Positions 1 to 9,434 of a stretch of 64,000 nucleotides of DNA are shown piece after piece. This DNA is from Brevibacillus_D fluminis_A. Lineage in GTDB: Bacteria; Bacillota; Bacilli; Brevibacillales; Brevibacillaceae. The stretch's first letter is position 1; every line of letters begins with the position of its first letter. The stretch is taken from positions 676,001-740,000 of the forward strand of contig NZ_CM125436.1 of NCBI RefSeq assembly GCF_052072235.1. Reading direction: 5' to 3'. Under the pieces are notes generated by a model. The model did no database searches, had not been told where the DNA came from, and saw only the letters and a program-made list of their open reading frames with translations. The position numbers were made by a program, and so were the translations under genes.

Positions 1-3000
1 GTGTATGAGATGGCAATCGATAACAACGGCAACGCTTCTCGCAAATCAGGCACGCCGCTTGCCGAAGGGACCGATTATGTTGTCACGAAGACAAGCTACG
101 GCTATAAGCTGGAGTTCCAGCAGGACATCAACGCCGCTTATGAAATCAGCTACAAGACGCGGGCCATCAATCGTGTCCATGAAGACAGCTATCCGGTAAC
201 CAACTCGGTCAAAATGTATGACGGCACGAAAAAAGACACGACGCAAAACATCAAGCAGGTTATTTTCTGGAAGTATGCGGGGCCGGTCGATTTTGCCGCG
301 AAGACGATCCAGTGGAAGCTGACGCTCAATGATGACAACAAGAGCATGGAAAATGTGATCATCACGGACAGTTTCGCCGATCAAGGGCTGGCGTTTCTGC
401 CAGACACGCTGCAAATCACAGGGTTGACGGCAGGAGTCGACTATCAGGTCGAGGAGAATCCGGATTACAGCAAAGGAATCAAAATCACCTTCCTGAAAAA
501 TCCGCTCACGAACAGCTGCACGATCACGTACAAAACGAGATTTGACCCGACATACTTCGATCCGGACAAGATCAAGACGGTTCAGTACAAAAATAAGGCC
601 GTGCTGACATGGGACGAAAACGGCACGCCGCAAGTGCCGATCACCAAATCAGCGACAGTCGATATGGATAATTACACGAAAGAGAATGGTAACAAAACCG
701 GCTCTTATGACGCCAGGACAAAGCTTATCACCTGGACCATCGATGTGAACTACAACCAGCACAACCTCGCGGACGCGATCGTGCGCGACTTTTATTCCGG
801 CAAGCAAAAAATGGTGGCCAATTCATTGACCGTCAATCGCTTGACGTTAAAAGGAAACGCCAATGGTGTAATCGTCGGTGCATTGGTGCCCGCAACGGAT
901 TATACCGTCGATTACACGGTGACGGATGCAGACGAGCAAGAAGGCTTCGAGCTGAAGCTGGGGCCGATCAACTCAGCTTATCGCATCACGTACCAGACGA
1001 CGCTCGAGGGGTACCCGGTTGTAGCGGAATACAAGAATGGAGCTACTTTGCGTGATGGCGCTGCTCCCGACAAGGTGCTGTTCAAGAAGTCGGCAAGCGT
1101 CAAGCCGCGTTTCGGCGATGAGTTCGTCAATAAAACCGGCAAGCAGGGTACGGGCGCAGATGTAGAATTCGCCTTCTGGCATGTCGACATCAACCGCAGC
1201 CAGTCGGACATTGAGGCTGGGGCTACCTTGACCGACACGCTGTCGCCGAATCAAATCCTGGTTCCCGATTCGTTCAAGCTGTATCAGACTAAGGTCGCAC
1301 AAGACGGATCGCTCACCATGGGTGGGCTCGTGGACAGCGGAGAGTACACGGTGACAGTAGCCGGAAACACGTTTACGCTTACCTTCAAAAACAAGCTGCG
1401 CACCGCATACATGCTCGAGTACAAATCGTTCATCAATGCGGATAATGGCGAGACGGTCAGCAACAGCGTCAAATTCGCCGGACAGTCAGTCGGCACCGTC
1501 AACCAGGGAGGCGGAGGGAACTTCCAAACCCGTTTCTCGGGAGCGGAAGGCGGCGCAAACATTCTGGGCAAAGGAAATCTGAAGATCATCAAAGTCGATG
1601 CCGACACGGGCGAGCGTTTGGCGGGAGCGACCTTTGGTCTTTATGACAAGACGGGCAGCACATTGCTTGCCACGGCTGTTACCGATCAAAACGGTGAGGC
1701 CACCTTTGAAAAGTACAAGTTCAAAACGTACGTGATCAAAGAGCTGTCAGCACCATCCGGTTACGTGATTCCGGACGAGTATAAAAATGGCAAGCTGTAC
1801 GTGTTTGATGCTACACATACGGAAGTGCAAGTCGCGAACCAAAAAGGCGTCTGGGATTTTGAACTGACGAAGGTTGACGCTGCGGACGCGACGAAAACAT
1901 TGCCAGGTGCCGTTTTCAAACTCCAGCAGAAGAAAAATGGAGCTTTTGAAGATGTGGCGGAATTCGCGGAACTCACGACGAACGCGAACGGAAAAGTGTT
2001 CCTGCCGAAACTGGAACCAGGCGATTATCAACTGATTGAAACGAAAGCACCGCGAGGCTATAAAATAGATCAAACGCCGATTCCGTTTACGATTGATCCG
2101 AGCCAGACCGCGCCCAAAACCGCTACGATGAAAAATGAGAGCAGTGTCGGTTCTGTGGAATTGCTGAAGGTCGATCGCTTTGACAGCCGGACCGTTTTGG
2201 CAGGGGCAGTATTCGAGCTGCAGGATGCGGACGGCAAGCCTGTAAAGAGCGGCTTGACCACAGATCAGGACGGCAAGGTGCTGGTGGAGCAGCTGAAGGC
2301 AGGAAGCTATCAGTTCGTTGAAACAACAGCTCCGCAAGACTATGTGCTGGACAACACGCCATTGAAATTCGAAATCGTGGACGACGGCGTGGTTGTGAAA
2401 CTCACATTTGCCAACAAACTGATCCCGGGTTCGGTCAAGCTGACGAAAGTGGAGGCTGGACGTCCCGGTGTGAAGCTGGAAGGAGCGAAATTCCGACTCC
2501 TCGATGAGCAGAAAAATCCGCTGAAAGACGAAAACGGCGATGAGCTGGCCGTTTTGACCACGGATAAAAACGGTGAGCTTGCAGTTACGGATCTCAGACC
2601 TGGCAATTACTTTTTCCAAGAAGTTAGTGCACCGATCGGTTATCTCATCAAGACGGAACTGATTGCGTTCACCGTTGCCCAAAACCGTGAAACGACCGTG
2701 ACAGTGGAAAACATCCGCTATAACGGTGGGGGCGGCGGAGGAGGTGGAGGCGGAGGCGGTGGAACAGAGCCGAAACCGCCGGTAGAGCCGCCGGTAGAAC
2801 CGCCTGTAAATCCGCCGGTAGATCCGCCAGTAGAACCGCCGGTTGAGCCACCGGTAGAACCGCCAGTCGATCCGCCCGTAGAACCGCCGGTCAATCCGCC
2901 AGTCGATCCGAAACCGGACAAACCGGACAACCCCGACAGGCCGGATAAACCGGACAAGCCAAGTCAACCAGACACACCGGGACCGGAACAGCCGAGTCAG

Positions 3001-3324
3001 CCTGAGCCAGGCCAACCGGACACTCCGTTAACCCCGATCACACCGACACCCGTACAGCCAGGCGCCAAGCCAGGAACAGCGACCGGAACAGGTACAACGC
3101 CACCTGAAGACTTGATTGACGTCGATCTTCAGGCGCCGGCAGGCGGAAACAAGCCGGAGAATAACGGCACAGGCACAGGTCATAAAACCGCTGCGAAGCC
3201 AGCGGGCCAGGTGCTGCCGAAAACCGGCGAAGAGAGCCATTTGCCACTGCAGGTTCTCGGTGTGAGCCTGATTTTGCTGGGCATTGGTATCGCGAACAGG
3301 AAGAAACTGAAGCAACGGAACTAA
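1..3324 (+). CDS. LPXTG-anchored adhesin with Cna/SpaA-type repeats (5' truncated by window)
   Basis: This is the C-terminal part of a sortase-anchored surface protein; the reading frame is open from base 1, so the real start lies upstream. The first ~510 residues look like repeated adhesin modules of the collagen-binding/isopeptide type (recurring 'YxITYKT' strand ends and 'VxNSV/xNKA' motifs). About four SpaA/Cna_B-like domains follow (roughly residues 525-905), each with 'lxKVDaxtgxxLaGAxFxL' and 'GxYxxxExxAPxGY' signatures. Next come a Gly run and a long Pro-Val-Glu-Pro wall-spanning stretch (about 908-1060). The sorting signal is LPKTG at 1072-1076, then a hydrophobic segment and a basic tail ending KKLKQRN. 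By family knowledge a sortase A-type enzyme links it to peptidoglycan. Ligand unknown. A strong terminator follows directly. Confidence 0.88.
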   Translation: MYEMAIDNNGNASRKSGTPLAEGTDYVVTKTSYGYKLEFQQDINAAYEISYKTRAINRVHEDSYPVTNSVKMYDGTKKDTTQNIKQVIFWKYAGPVDFAAKTIQWKLTLNDDNKSMENVIITDSFADQGLAFLPDTLQITGLTAGVDYQVEENPDYSKGIKITFLKNPLTNSCTITYKTRFDPTYFDPDKIKTVQYKNKAVLTWDENGTPQVPITKSATVDMDNYTKENGNKTGSYDARTKLITWTIDVNYNQHNLADAIVRDFYSGKQKMVANSLTVNRLTLKGNANGVIVGALVPATDYTVDYTVTDADEQEGFELKLGPINSAYRITYQTTLEGYPVVAEYKNGATLRDGAAPDKVLFKKSASVKPRFGDEFVNKTGKQGTGADVEFAFWHVDINRSQSDIEAGATLTDTLSPNQILVPDSFKLYQTKVAQDGSLTMGGLVDSGEYTVTVAGNTFTLTFKNKLRTAYMLEYKSFINADNGETVSNSVKFAGQSVGTVNQGGGGNFQTRFSGAEGGANILGKGNLKIIKVDADTGERLAGATFGLYDKTGSTLLATAVTDQNGEATFEKYKFKTYVIKELSAPSGYVIPDEYKNGKLYVFDATHTEVQVANQKGVWDFELTKVDAADATKTLPGAVFKLQQKKNGAFEDVAEFAELTTNANGKVFLPKLEPGDYQLIETKAPRGYKIDQTPIPFTIDPSQTAPKTATMKNESSVGSVELLKVDRFDSRTVLAGAVFELQDADGKPVKSGLTTDQDGKVLVEQLKAGSYQFVETTAPQDYVLDNTPLKFEIVDDGVVVKLTFANKLIPGSVKLTKVEAGRPGVKLEGAKFRLLDEQKNPLKDENGDELAVLTTDKNGELAVTDLRPGNYFFQEVSAPIGYLIKTELIAFTVAQNRETTVTVENIRYNGGGGGGGGGGGGGTEPKPPVEPPVEPPVNPPVDPPVEPPVEPPVEPPVDPPVEPPVNPPVDPKPDKPDNPDRPDKPDKPSQPDTPGPEQPSQPEPGQPDTPLTPITPTPVQPGAKPGTATGTGTTPPEDLIDVDLQAPAGGNKPENNGTGTGHKTAAKPAGQVLPKTGEESHLPLQVLGVSLILLGIGIANRKKLKQRN
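2725..2925 (+). repeat. Poly-Gly run and PPVEPPV/PPVDPPV tandem repeat
   Basis: Low-complexity coding repeat within the adhesin. A run of Gly codons is followed by about ten copies of a 12-15 bp unit encoding Pro-Pro-Val-(Glu/Asp/Asn). It is a typical wall-spanning stalk and is prone to copy-number slippage. Confidence 0.85.
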
Positions 3325-3333
3325 CTCAACACG

Positions 3334-3376
3334 AAAAAGATGACTTCTGTAACCAGTGCAGAAGTCATCTTTTTTC
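3334..3376. terminator. Bidirectional rho-independent terminator
   Basis: An 11-bp perfect stem (GATGACTTCTG / CAGAAGTCATC, 3339-3349 with 3359-3369) has A5 before it and T6 after it. It serves the adhesin (+) and the convergent Crp/Fnr gene (-). Confidence 0.9.
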
Positions 3377-3392
3377 TACTTCGACCCGTTCT

Positions 3393-4010
3393 TCAACCCA
3401 AAATCGCCCGCACGCCCTCGGCATTGACCACCCGAATGGTGCTGCGTCCCGCAAGCTCGATCAGCCCTTGCTGCCTCCATTTTTGCAAAATCTTGTTCAC
3501 GGTAATCCGCGACGTGTCGATGTAGCGGGCGAACGATGTCTGGTCGATCGGGACGTGCTCATCGCCGTGGACTGCGGTCAGCTTCAGCAAAAAGTTGGCC
3601 ATTTGCTGCTCGACCGGGCTGTCTTGGAAGGCGATGATCTCGGCGAGGAGTCGTACTTTGAAGATTTGTGAATTGGTAAACAGTATGGCTGCATGCGGAT
3701 GATCACGGCAGACGCGGGATAAGGCATCGTCGGAAAAAAAGTGCAGTACGGACGGGGAGGTGGTGATGGCCGATGTCAGGTAGGTGCCGTTATAGGCGCC
3801 ATGCTCCCCGAACAATCCGCCGGCAGGGACGTAATCGATGGTTCGCTCATGGCCGTTGTCCGACAGCAGCGTGATCTTCACACCCCCCTTATCAAGATAA
3901 TAAAACCCTTTTCCGGTTTCCCCTTGGCTGTAAACGGTCGTATGTTTACTGATTTCCAGCTTTTTGCCATACAGTAAGAATGGGGTCCATTGATAGCGCA
4001 AGTTCGCCAT
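3393..4010 (-). CDS. Crp/Fnr family transcriptional regulator
   Basis: A 205-residue protein with an N-terminal cyclic-nucleotide-binding-type beta-barrel (about 15-120; 'GETGKGFYYLDKGGVKITL' is the barrel turn) and a C-terminal winged helix with a Crp-type recognition region ('FARYIDTSRITVNKILQKW', about 160-180). There is no Cys cluster for an Fe-S centre, so an oxygen-sensing Fnr role is not indicated. The ATG is preceded by AAAGGAG at good spacing. It lies 40 bp downstream of a second Crp/Fnr gene on the same strand and is probably co-transcribed with it. The effector and targets are not visible; the divergent monooxygenase gene is the nearest candidate target (inference). Confidence 0.85.
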   Translation of the reverse strand: MANLRYQWTPFLLYGKKLEISKHTTVYSQGETGKGFYYLDKGGVKITLLSDNGHERTIDYVPAGGLFGEHGAYNGTYLTSAITTSPSVLHFFSDDALSRVCRDHPHAAILFTNSQIFKVRLLAEIIAFQDSPVEQQMANFLLKLTAVHGDEHVPIDQTSFARYIDTSRITVNKILQKWRQQGLIELAGRSTIRVVNAEGVRAILG

Positions 4011-4050
4011 TTTGATCGCCGCTCCTTTGCAAACATCTGTCGCCAGACGG

Positions 4051-4698
4051 TTATACCGTTTGGATCGCCTGGCTTTCGACCAGCAGTGGCTTCAGCCGTT
4101 CGGGGCGCTTGATGACAAAGGTTCGGTTGCGCAGCTCAATGATGTCGTCTTCTTTCCATTTTTTCAGGATTTTGTAGACGGTGATCCTGGTGAGTCCGGC
4201 GCAATCGGCAAGCTCTTGCTGGGTGAGAGGGACTTCGTGGTTTTTGAAATCCTCGCAAATGTTGAGCAGGAGACGGGCGATCTGCTCTTCCGAAGTAAGC
4301 GCTTTCAAGTTTATCGCGTTTAGCAGGATGCGCATTTTTTGGTTGACGGTTTGGGTTAAGAGCGACAGCAATTCGGGGCGAACTTTCAGCATGTCGAGAA
4401 ATTGAGCACAGGAGAAGTGGTAGACAACTGCATGCTTGACGGCGATGGCTGTGGTGAAGTGCAATTGCTGGTCCATGGACTGCAGTCCCATGATTTGACC
4501 GGGGACCACGATGTTGAGCAGGCGGTCGTTCCCTTTGACGGTTGAGGTAACGATTTTCACCAAGCCTTTATGCAGGTAGTAAAAGCCTTCCCCCATGGTT
4601 CCTTGCCTGTAGATGGCCGATTTTGCCTTGAAAAATTGACGGGTGCCGAACTCCAAGAACGTTTCCCATTTCATATCGGTTTCAAATGGGGATACCAT
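4051..4698 (-). CDS. Crp/Fnr family transcriptional regulator
   Basis: A 215-residue Crp/Fnr protein. I chose the ATG at 4698 (MVSPFETDMKW) because GGAAGGAG sits just upstream; a longer in-frame reading to 4806 lacks such a site. The effector barrel spans about 20-115 ('GTMGEGFYYLHKGLVKIV'), the dimerisation helix about 115-145, and the HTH about 165-200 ('LADCAGLTRITVYKILKKW'). It resembles the downstream regulator in plan but not closely in sequence, so the pair is not a recent duplication. It is divergent from the HpaB-like gene across a 333-bp intergenic region, the classic position for a local regulator (inference). Confidence 0.85.
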   Translation of the reverse strand: MVSPFETDMKWETFLEFGTRQFFKAKSAIYRQGTMGEGFYYLHKGLVKIVTSTVKGNDRLLNIVVPGQIMGLQSMDQQLHFTTAIAVKHAVVYHFSCAQFLDMLKVRPELLSLLTQTVNQKMRILLNAINLKALTSEEQIARLLLNICEDFKNHEVPLTQQELADCAGLTRITVYKILKKWKEDDIIELRNRTFVIKRPERLKPLLVESQAIQTV

Positions 4699-5031
4699 GA
4701 TCAACGCTCCTTCCCACACAATGATCGAACCCAGGCAGGCTGTTCTTTTCATGATATTGCCTGCGCGCAGGTAACATGAGTGGAGTCTGTGGTGTCCAAA
4801 AAACAATTATCGCAATTATATAAAAATACGATCATACATCACAATATGCCTGCTGGGAAATGCCCTGTTTTTCCAGAAAAAATCGAAATCATGTTAACTG
4901 ATTTACACTTCCGGGGAAAACTCGCAAACAGCGGTTACTTTTTCGGCGATGACGTTAAGCAGGCTACAATGTTCAAAATCGTCAGATATTATAATGCAAT
5001 CATCCAAACCATCTAACAGGGGGAAAGCACG
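4699..5031. promoter_or_regulatory. Divergent intergenic region between Crp/Fnr gene and monooxygenase gene
   Basis: This 333-bp AT-rich region contains no convincing gene. A -10-like TATAAT lies at 4990-4995, 36 bp before the monooxygenase start, without a good -35 at 17 bp; that would fit an activator-dependent promoter. The monooxygenase has the ribosome binding site AGGGGG. I saw no clear TGTGA-N6-TCACA palindrome here. Confidence 0.4.
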
Positions 5032-6522
5032 ATGGGAATCCGCACTGGTGCCCAGTACATCAAAGGCTTGAAATCCCGGCAGCCGGAAATTTGGCTGCAA
5101 GGGCGAAGAGTGACGAACGTGTGTGAGGAAGCCGTTTTTCGGCAGCCGATCCTTGAAATTGCGAAGCTTTATGATATGCAGCACGATGAGGAGTACCAGG
5201 AGCAGATTACGCACATTTGCGAGGAGACCGGCGAACGGGTCAATAACGCATTCCTCGTCGTCAAAACGCCGGCCGATCTGCAGGCAAGACGCGCGCTGTA
5301 TGAAGCGTATGCCCGTGCCACCTTCGGGTTGATGGGCAGAACGCCGGACTTCCTCAATGTTGTGCTGACGTCTTTGTACCACAACGCCTCGTTTTTGGAA
5401 AAGTATAATCCGCAATGGGCGGAAAATGCGCGAAATTATTACAAACATGTGCGGGATAACGATCTGTTTTTGACCCATGCGATCATCAATCCGCAAAATG
5501 ACCGCAGCAAGTCATCGCACGAGCAGCAGGATGTATATACGCATCTTGGCGCCGTAAGGGAAACAGAGGAAGGGCTGATCGTCAGAGGCGCCAAAATGCT
5601 GGCGACGCTTGCGCCGATCACGGATGAAGTGATCATTTATTCGTTCCCGGGCTTCAAGCCGGGGGATGAGCGGTATGCGCTCGCGTTCGCCCTGCCGATC
5701 GATACGCCGGGCCTGCGCATCATTTGCCGGGAGCCGATGCAGGATGGGACCCGATCCGTCTATGACCATCCGCTGGCATCGCGCTTTGAGGAGATGGACG
5801 CGGTGCTCGTGTTTGACGACGTGCTGGTGCCGTGGGATCGCCTGTTTTTGTACAACAACGTGGAAGCGGCGAACCTCCTGTATCCGCAGACGGGCATCGG
5901 GCAGCAGCCTGCGCACCAGACAGGTGTGAGGGGCTTGCTAAAGCTGCAATTCGCCACAGAGGTAGCGATGCGGCTCGCCGACTCGATCGGCGTGGACGTA
6001 TTTCTGAATGTCCAAAATGATCTGGGCGAGCTGGCGCAGTCGCTGGAATCCATTCGGGCGCTGCTGAAGGTTGCCGAGCAGGAGTACGACATCTTGCCGT
6101 CGGGTGAGCTGATGCCGGGGTACGTGCCGCTCGAAACGATCCGCGGGCTTCTCCCGAAATTGTATCCGCGCGCGATCGAGGTCATGCAGATCATCGGCGC
6201 AGGCGGGCTGCTCATGTCTCCGACCGATAGCGATATGGAGCATCCGGACCTGGCGGCAGATATGCAGAAATATTACGCGGGACGAGAAGGAATCTCCGGC
6301 ACAGAAAGGGTTCGTCTGTTCAAGCTGGCATGGGATCTGTGCGGCGAAGCGTTCGGGCAGCGGCTGCTGCAATATGAACGCTACTATACGGGCGATCCGC
6401 TCCGCAAACGTGCGATTTTTTACAACAACTTCAAACGTGTGCACGCTTGTTCCCTGGTCGACGAGGCACTCAGCGTGTATCAGGCAAAAATCGAGACCGG
6501 ATCGGAGACGATTCCGCAGTAG
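5032..6522 (+). CDS. hpaB: 4-hydroxyphenylacetate 3-monooxygenase-type oxygenase (HpaB family)
   Basis: A 496-residue protein of the two-component, FADH2-dependent phenol hydroxylase family. HpaB enzymes ortho-hydroxylate 4-hydroxyphenylacetate using FADH2 from a separate reductase. Family motifs visible include 'GRTPDFLN' (102-109), 'THAIINPQNDR' (from 148), 'VRGAKM...T.AP.TDE' (FAD/substrate lid) and 'FDDVLVPWDRLFLY'. In the Thermus HpaB active site Arg, Tyr and His are described as substrate-binding; here Arg103 and His149 align, but Phe107 stands where Tyr is usual, so the substrate may differ. No flavin reductase (HpaC) gene is nearby. 4-Hydroxybutyryl-CoA dehydratases share the fold, but their Fe-S cysteine pattern is not apparent. 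A terminator follows 38 bp after the stop. Confidence 0.8.
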   Translation: MGIRTGAQYIKGLKSRQPEIWLQGRRVTNVCEEAVFRQPILEIAKLYDMQHDEEYQEQITHICEETGERVNNAFLVVKTPADLQARRALYEAYARATFGLMGRTPDFLNVVLTSLYHNASFLEKYNPQWAENARNYYKHVRDNDLFLTHAIINPQNDRSKSSHEQQDVYTHLGAVRETEEGLIVRGAKMLATLAPITDEVIIYSFPGFKPGDERYALAFALPIDTPGLRIICREPMQDGTRSVYDHPLASRFEEMDAVLVFDDVLVPWDRLFLYNNVEAANLLYPQTGIGQQPAHQTGVRGLLKLQFATEVAMRLADSIGVDVFLNVQNDLGELAQSLESIRALLKVAEQEYDILPSGELMPGYVPLETIRGLLPKLYPRAIEVMQIIGAGGLLMSPTDSDMEHPDLAADMQKYYAGREGISGTERVRLFKLAWDLCGEAFGQRLLQYERYYTGDPLRKRAIFYNNFKRVHACSLVDEALSVYQAKIETGSETIPQ

Positions 6523-6559
6523 GACAGAAAATTGAGTGGCCTTGTTCGCAAGGTATTGC

Positions 6560-6590
6560 AGACGCCAATGAGATTTGGCGTCTTTTTTTG
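6560..6590 (+). terminator. Rho-independent terminator
   Basis: A 9-bp stem AGACGCCAA / TTGGCGTCT (6560-6568 with 6575-6583) is followed by T7. It ends the monooxygenase transcript and insulates the Wadjet operon. Confidence 0.88.
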
Positions 6591-6702
6591 TCGTTACAAG
6601 TTGTATATCGCGAGTGACTCTAGTATTTACATGCCATGATGCCACGACCTTTTTGCTACTATTAAGAAGAGATGCACGAAAATACATGAGGGTGGCACAT
6701 AC

Positions 6703-8022
6703 ATGATTGATCCAGTAATCATTGACTATATCAACAGGTTCATCATAAAAAAATCAGAACAACTTGATCCCGATCGAAATACAATGCCGGATTCTCCGTT
6801 TGTTGATGTAAAGATAATCAGGCGGACCGAAAGAACGTATCGCGTTGCAGGTATTCTTACGCTTTCTCCTAACGGTTGCAATCCTTTGGAAGAATCTCCT
6901 GATGAGGAGCTGCGGAAGCTGTCTCTTTCTCCAAGAAAGAGAGTTACGCTGGATGATCACAATCCGCTTACCCTCCGATGGTTGGAGAACGGGTGGATTA
7001 TCAAGGAAATTCGGTTTCAGAAGGATGAAAAAACGGTTGATTCCATGCAGTATCGGATGGGATTTCGTTATTACAAATACGAAGCGGAGCAAATGCAGAA
7101 CAAACAAAATGCGATGCTGCAAATGTTTCAAGGCTGGAAAGAGAATGCGGCATCGCTCGCGAGCAGCTTTGAACCGGAAGGAACCAAATACAAGAGAAAT
7201 TTGCTGCGGATCAGTAGCAATATACGCGAGATGAAAGCCCAAGGACTCCAAGGTTTGCATGTATCCCCGCTTTTCCCCGAAAAGTGGTCGATCACGAAAC
7301 GGTTGAAATTTCTTCATTTTGCAGTAGCTTTCATACAGGTTTGCCATGAAAAAGCTGTTTTTGACTGGAAAGAAATCGGCGCGCATTATTACAAGGAGAT
7401 CGGGGGATCGAAAGCATTTGATTTGGAGAAAGACGACTTTATCGCTCAATTGGAGGAGTGGGCGCAATGTCCAGCCGTTTCCCTCGGCCTCACGAGTTTG
7501 GGCACGATCACACCGCTTTTCTTTTCGGGGCAGATGACGGGCCGGTATTCTGCCTACCAGTTTGGACCTGTCCATGCGTTAACCGATCTGTCGATTTCGG
7601 ATGAAGCTTATACGACGGAAGTTGAAACGCTGTGGCTGGTTGAAAATCGGGGCGTATTGACCCGGATTGCGGCTGAAAATGGTTTTTTAATGAAGACGAA
7701 TTCGCTTGCGATCTGTGTCGATGGGCATCTGCGAACATCGCACAGGACATGCATTCAGCAGCTTTTGCAAAATAGTTCAATTGTGCAAGTCATCATATGG
7801 AGTGACTATGACCCCGATGGTGTAAAAATCGCGAAGGAATTATATGAGGCTGTTTCACCATGTGGAAAATTTGCCATAAAGTGGGTCACCCACGAACTGG
7901 AGGTAATGGAAAGCTGGCAGCATTATGAGGAATATATGACGACGCTTTTGCAGCATCGAGCGGTGGAACAGGAGCAAGTTTTGGGAGGTGTGGAAGATTG
8001 GAAAAAGTGGATCGCCCGTTAG
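6703..8022 (+). CDS. jetD: Wadjet defence protein JetD (TOPRIM-type nuclease subunit)
   Basis: A 439-residue first gene of a four-gene operon. The C-terminal third carries a TOPRIM-like signature: a conserved Glu in 'LWLVENRGVLTRIA' (about 308-321) and the acidic motif 'IIWSDYDPDGVKIAKEL' (about 365-381, DxDxxG). This matches the Spo11/TopoVI-like TOPRIM domain of JetD, the subunit that cleaves plasmid DNA after the SMC motor has extruded it (established for Wadjet). The N-terminal part is a helical/wHTH arm typical of JetD. Start ATG has GAGGGTGG upstream. The 3' end overlaps jetA by 25 bp, indicating translational coupling. JetD is first rather than last, unlike the type I jetABCD order, so this is a type II/III-like arrangement (subtype tentative). 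Confidence 0.82.
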   Translation: MIDPVIIDYINRFIIKKSEQLDPDRNTMPDSPFVDVKIIRRTERTYRVAGILTLSPNGCNPLEESPDEELRKLSLSPRKRVTLDDHNPLTLRWLENGWIIKEIRFQKDEKTVDSMQYRMGFRYYKYEAEQMQNKQNAMLQMFQGWKENAASLASSFEPEGTKYKRNLLRISSNIREMKAQGLQGLHVSPLFPEKWSITKRLKFLHFAVAFIQVCHEKAVFDWKEIGAHYYKEIGGSKAFDLEKDDFIAQLEEWAQCPAVSLGLTSLGTITPLFFSGQMTGRYSAYQFGPVHALTDLSISDEAYTTEVETLWLVENRGVLTRIAAENGFLMKTNSLAICVDGHLRTSHRTCIQQLLQNSSIVQVIIWSDYDPDGVKIAKELYEAVSPCGKFAIKWVTHELEVMESWQHYEEYMTTLLQHRAVEQEQVLGGVEDWKKWIAR

Positions 8023-9434
8023 TATCTGTTTTCCAAGGGGATGAAGCGGCTCCCGAGATTATGCAGTCGATGCGGGATATCGCTTCTTTGGCAGGAGTAT
8101 TAGGCGATTTGGGATCGCAAAATGCTTTTCAGTCTCCCGCCCAAATTTTGCGCTTCCTCCGCTTGATTCAATTGTTTAACGAAGAGGCGCTTGGTCTTGA
8201 TGATCCGATTGAAAATGCGGATACCGTTTATTATCGCTATCGTAACCGTTACCGCGATCCAGAACCGCCAACCAAAAAGACTGTTGAGCAAGTGATCAAT
8301 ATTCTTGTCAAATACAACTGGATTTCCAAGCAGTCACGTCAGTTAAAAATGCGAGATGTTGGAAAACGAATGATGGATGCCTTGCTCCGTCTGGCGAACG
8401 ATTCCATGGCTTACTATATGCATGATGATATCGGGCGCTCCCTTTTTCAAGCGAGACGCGATGCTGAGCTAAGTGAAGCCTACGATGACCACGGAATCTC
8501 CGGCGGCAACAAGATCGCAAGCATGATCCGCAATGTTGAAAACGCGATTTTATTGATGAAAGAACGCGAATTGGAGATGCTGGCTGACCGGAATGCGTTG
8601 CAGCAGCTTGAGCTTATCCATCATTTAATGGAGGAGCTTGAGATGAAATTGCAAGAGCGGTTTCGTCACTTTCAAACGGTAGAAGATAGCCTGGTTCTGG
8701 CGAATGTCATGCAAAAAGGAACAGCGGTTTTGGCCGAAGGAACCAACTTGAGCCTCGGGATGATCAGCAAGTATTTGAAGTTCACGCATATGCAAAAAAC
8801 ACCCTTTTCCACGACGATTCAACCCGAAAAGGTACGCGCGTTCATCGGGCAGATGTTCGATCCACCGCTTGATTCCGATGTCCCGAACGTCTATCAATTG
8901 TTGAGCTTTATGGAACAGGGGCAGTATGAGGATGAGTCAGTTGATGGATTATGGATTCCCGTCAAATTTGCCGCCCCTTTGCCTGCGGTAGCCATTGAAG
9001 AAGCGTTACACTATTTGGAAACGTATGAACCTTTGGTCGAACCGATGGACGAAACGGAAGATGACACCGTTTTTCTCGCAGAAGAAATATCGATCGATGA
9101 AATGGAAGAAATGATGGGTCAATCAAAATGGCTGTTAACGAAATCGATGATTGAAACGGAAGAAATCGAGTCCTATTTGGACAACCGTGAAGAAGCATTG
9201 ATTGAACAAGTCGTGATTGAAGCAACTTCGGCTCAGTGGAGCGATGCGGTAAATGCGCTGACTGCAATTTCGGCTTTGGTCGGAAGCAAAAAAATTGCGC
9301 TCAAGACAACGGGGCAAAAAGAACTGCCTGCATATAAGAGAAAATGGGAGTGGATGAATCATGAAGATCGAGCAACCATCATCCGAAAACGAACAAATCG
9401 AACAAAACAGGAGGGGGACGACAAACGATCATGA
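7998..9434 (+). CDS. jetA: Wadjet defence protein JetA (MukF/kleisin-like)
   Basis: A 478-residue, mostly helical acidic protein. It starts at TTG 7998, seven bases after GGGAGGTG, inside the end of jetD. Position, length and composition fit JetA, the kleisin that bridges the SMC heads. An N-terminal winged-helix region (residues ~25-120, 'QSPAQILRFLRLIQLFNEEALGL') is followed by a long helical segment, consistent with MukF-type kleisins. The 3' end overlaps jetB by 74 bp. Assignment rests mainly on operon context with a clear JetC; a profile search would fix the subtype. Confidence 0.75.
   Translation: MEKVDRPLVSVFQGDEAAPEIMQSMRDIASLAGVLGDLGSQNAFQSPAQILRFLRLIQLFNEEALGLDDPIENADTVYYRYRNRYRDPEPPTKKTVEQVINILVKYNWISKQSRQLKMRDVGKRMMDALLRLANDSMAYYMHDDIGRSLFQARRDAELSEAYDDHGISGGNKIASMIRNVENAILLMKERELEMLADRNALQQLELIHHLMEELEMKLQERFRHFQTVEDSLVLANVMQKGTAVLAEGTNLSLGMISKYLKFTHMQKTPFSTTIQPEKVRAFIGQMFDPPLDSDVPNVYQLLSFMEQGQYEDESVDGLWIPVKFAAPLPAVAIEEALHYLETYEPLVEPMDETEDDTVFLAEEISIDEMEEMMGQSKWLLTKSMIETEEIESYLDNREEALIEQVVIEATSAQWSDAVNALTAISALVGSKKIALKTTGQKELPAYKRKWEWMNHEDRATIIRKRTNRTKQEGDDKRS

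Noticed and set aside
1..3. GTG at base 1 as a true start of the adhesin
   Set aside because: The sequence begins mid-domain with no signal peptide, so the gene continues upstream of the window.
2718..3015. Gly/Ser-rich and Arg-rich minus-strand ORFs opposite the adhesin stalk
   Set aside because: They are antisense readings of the Pro-rich coding repeat.
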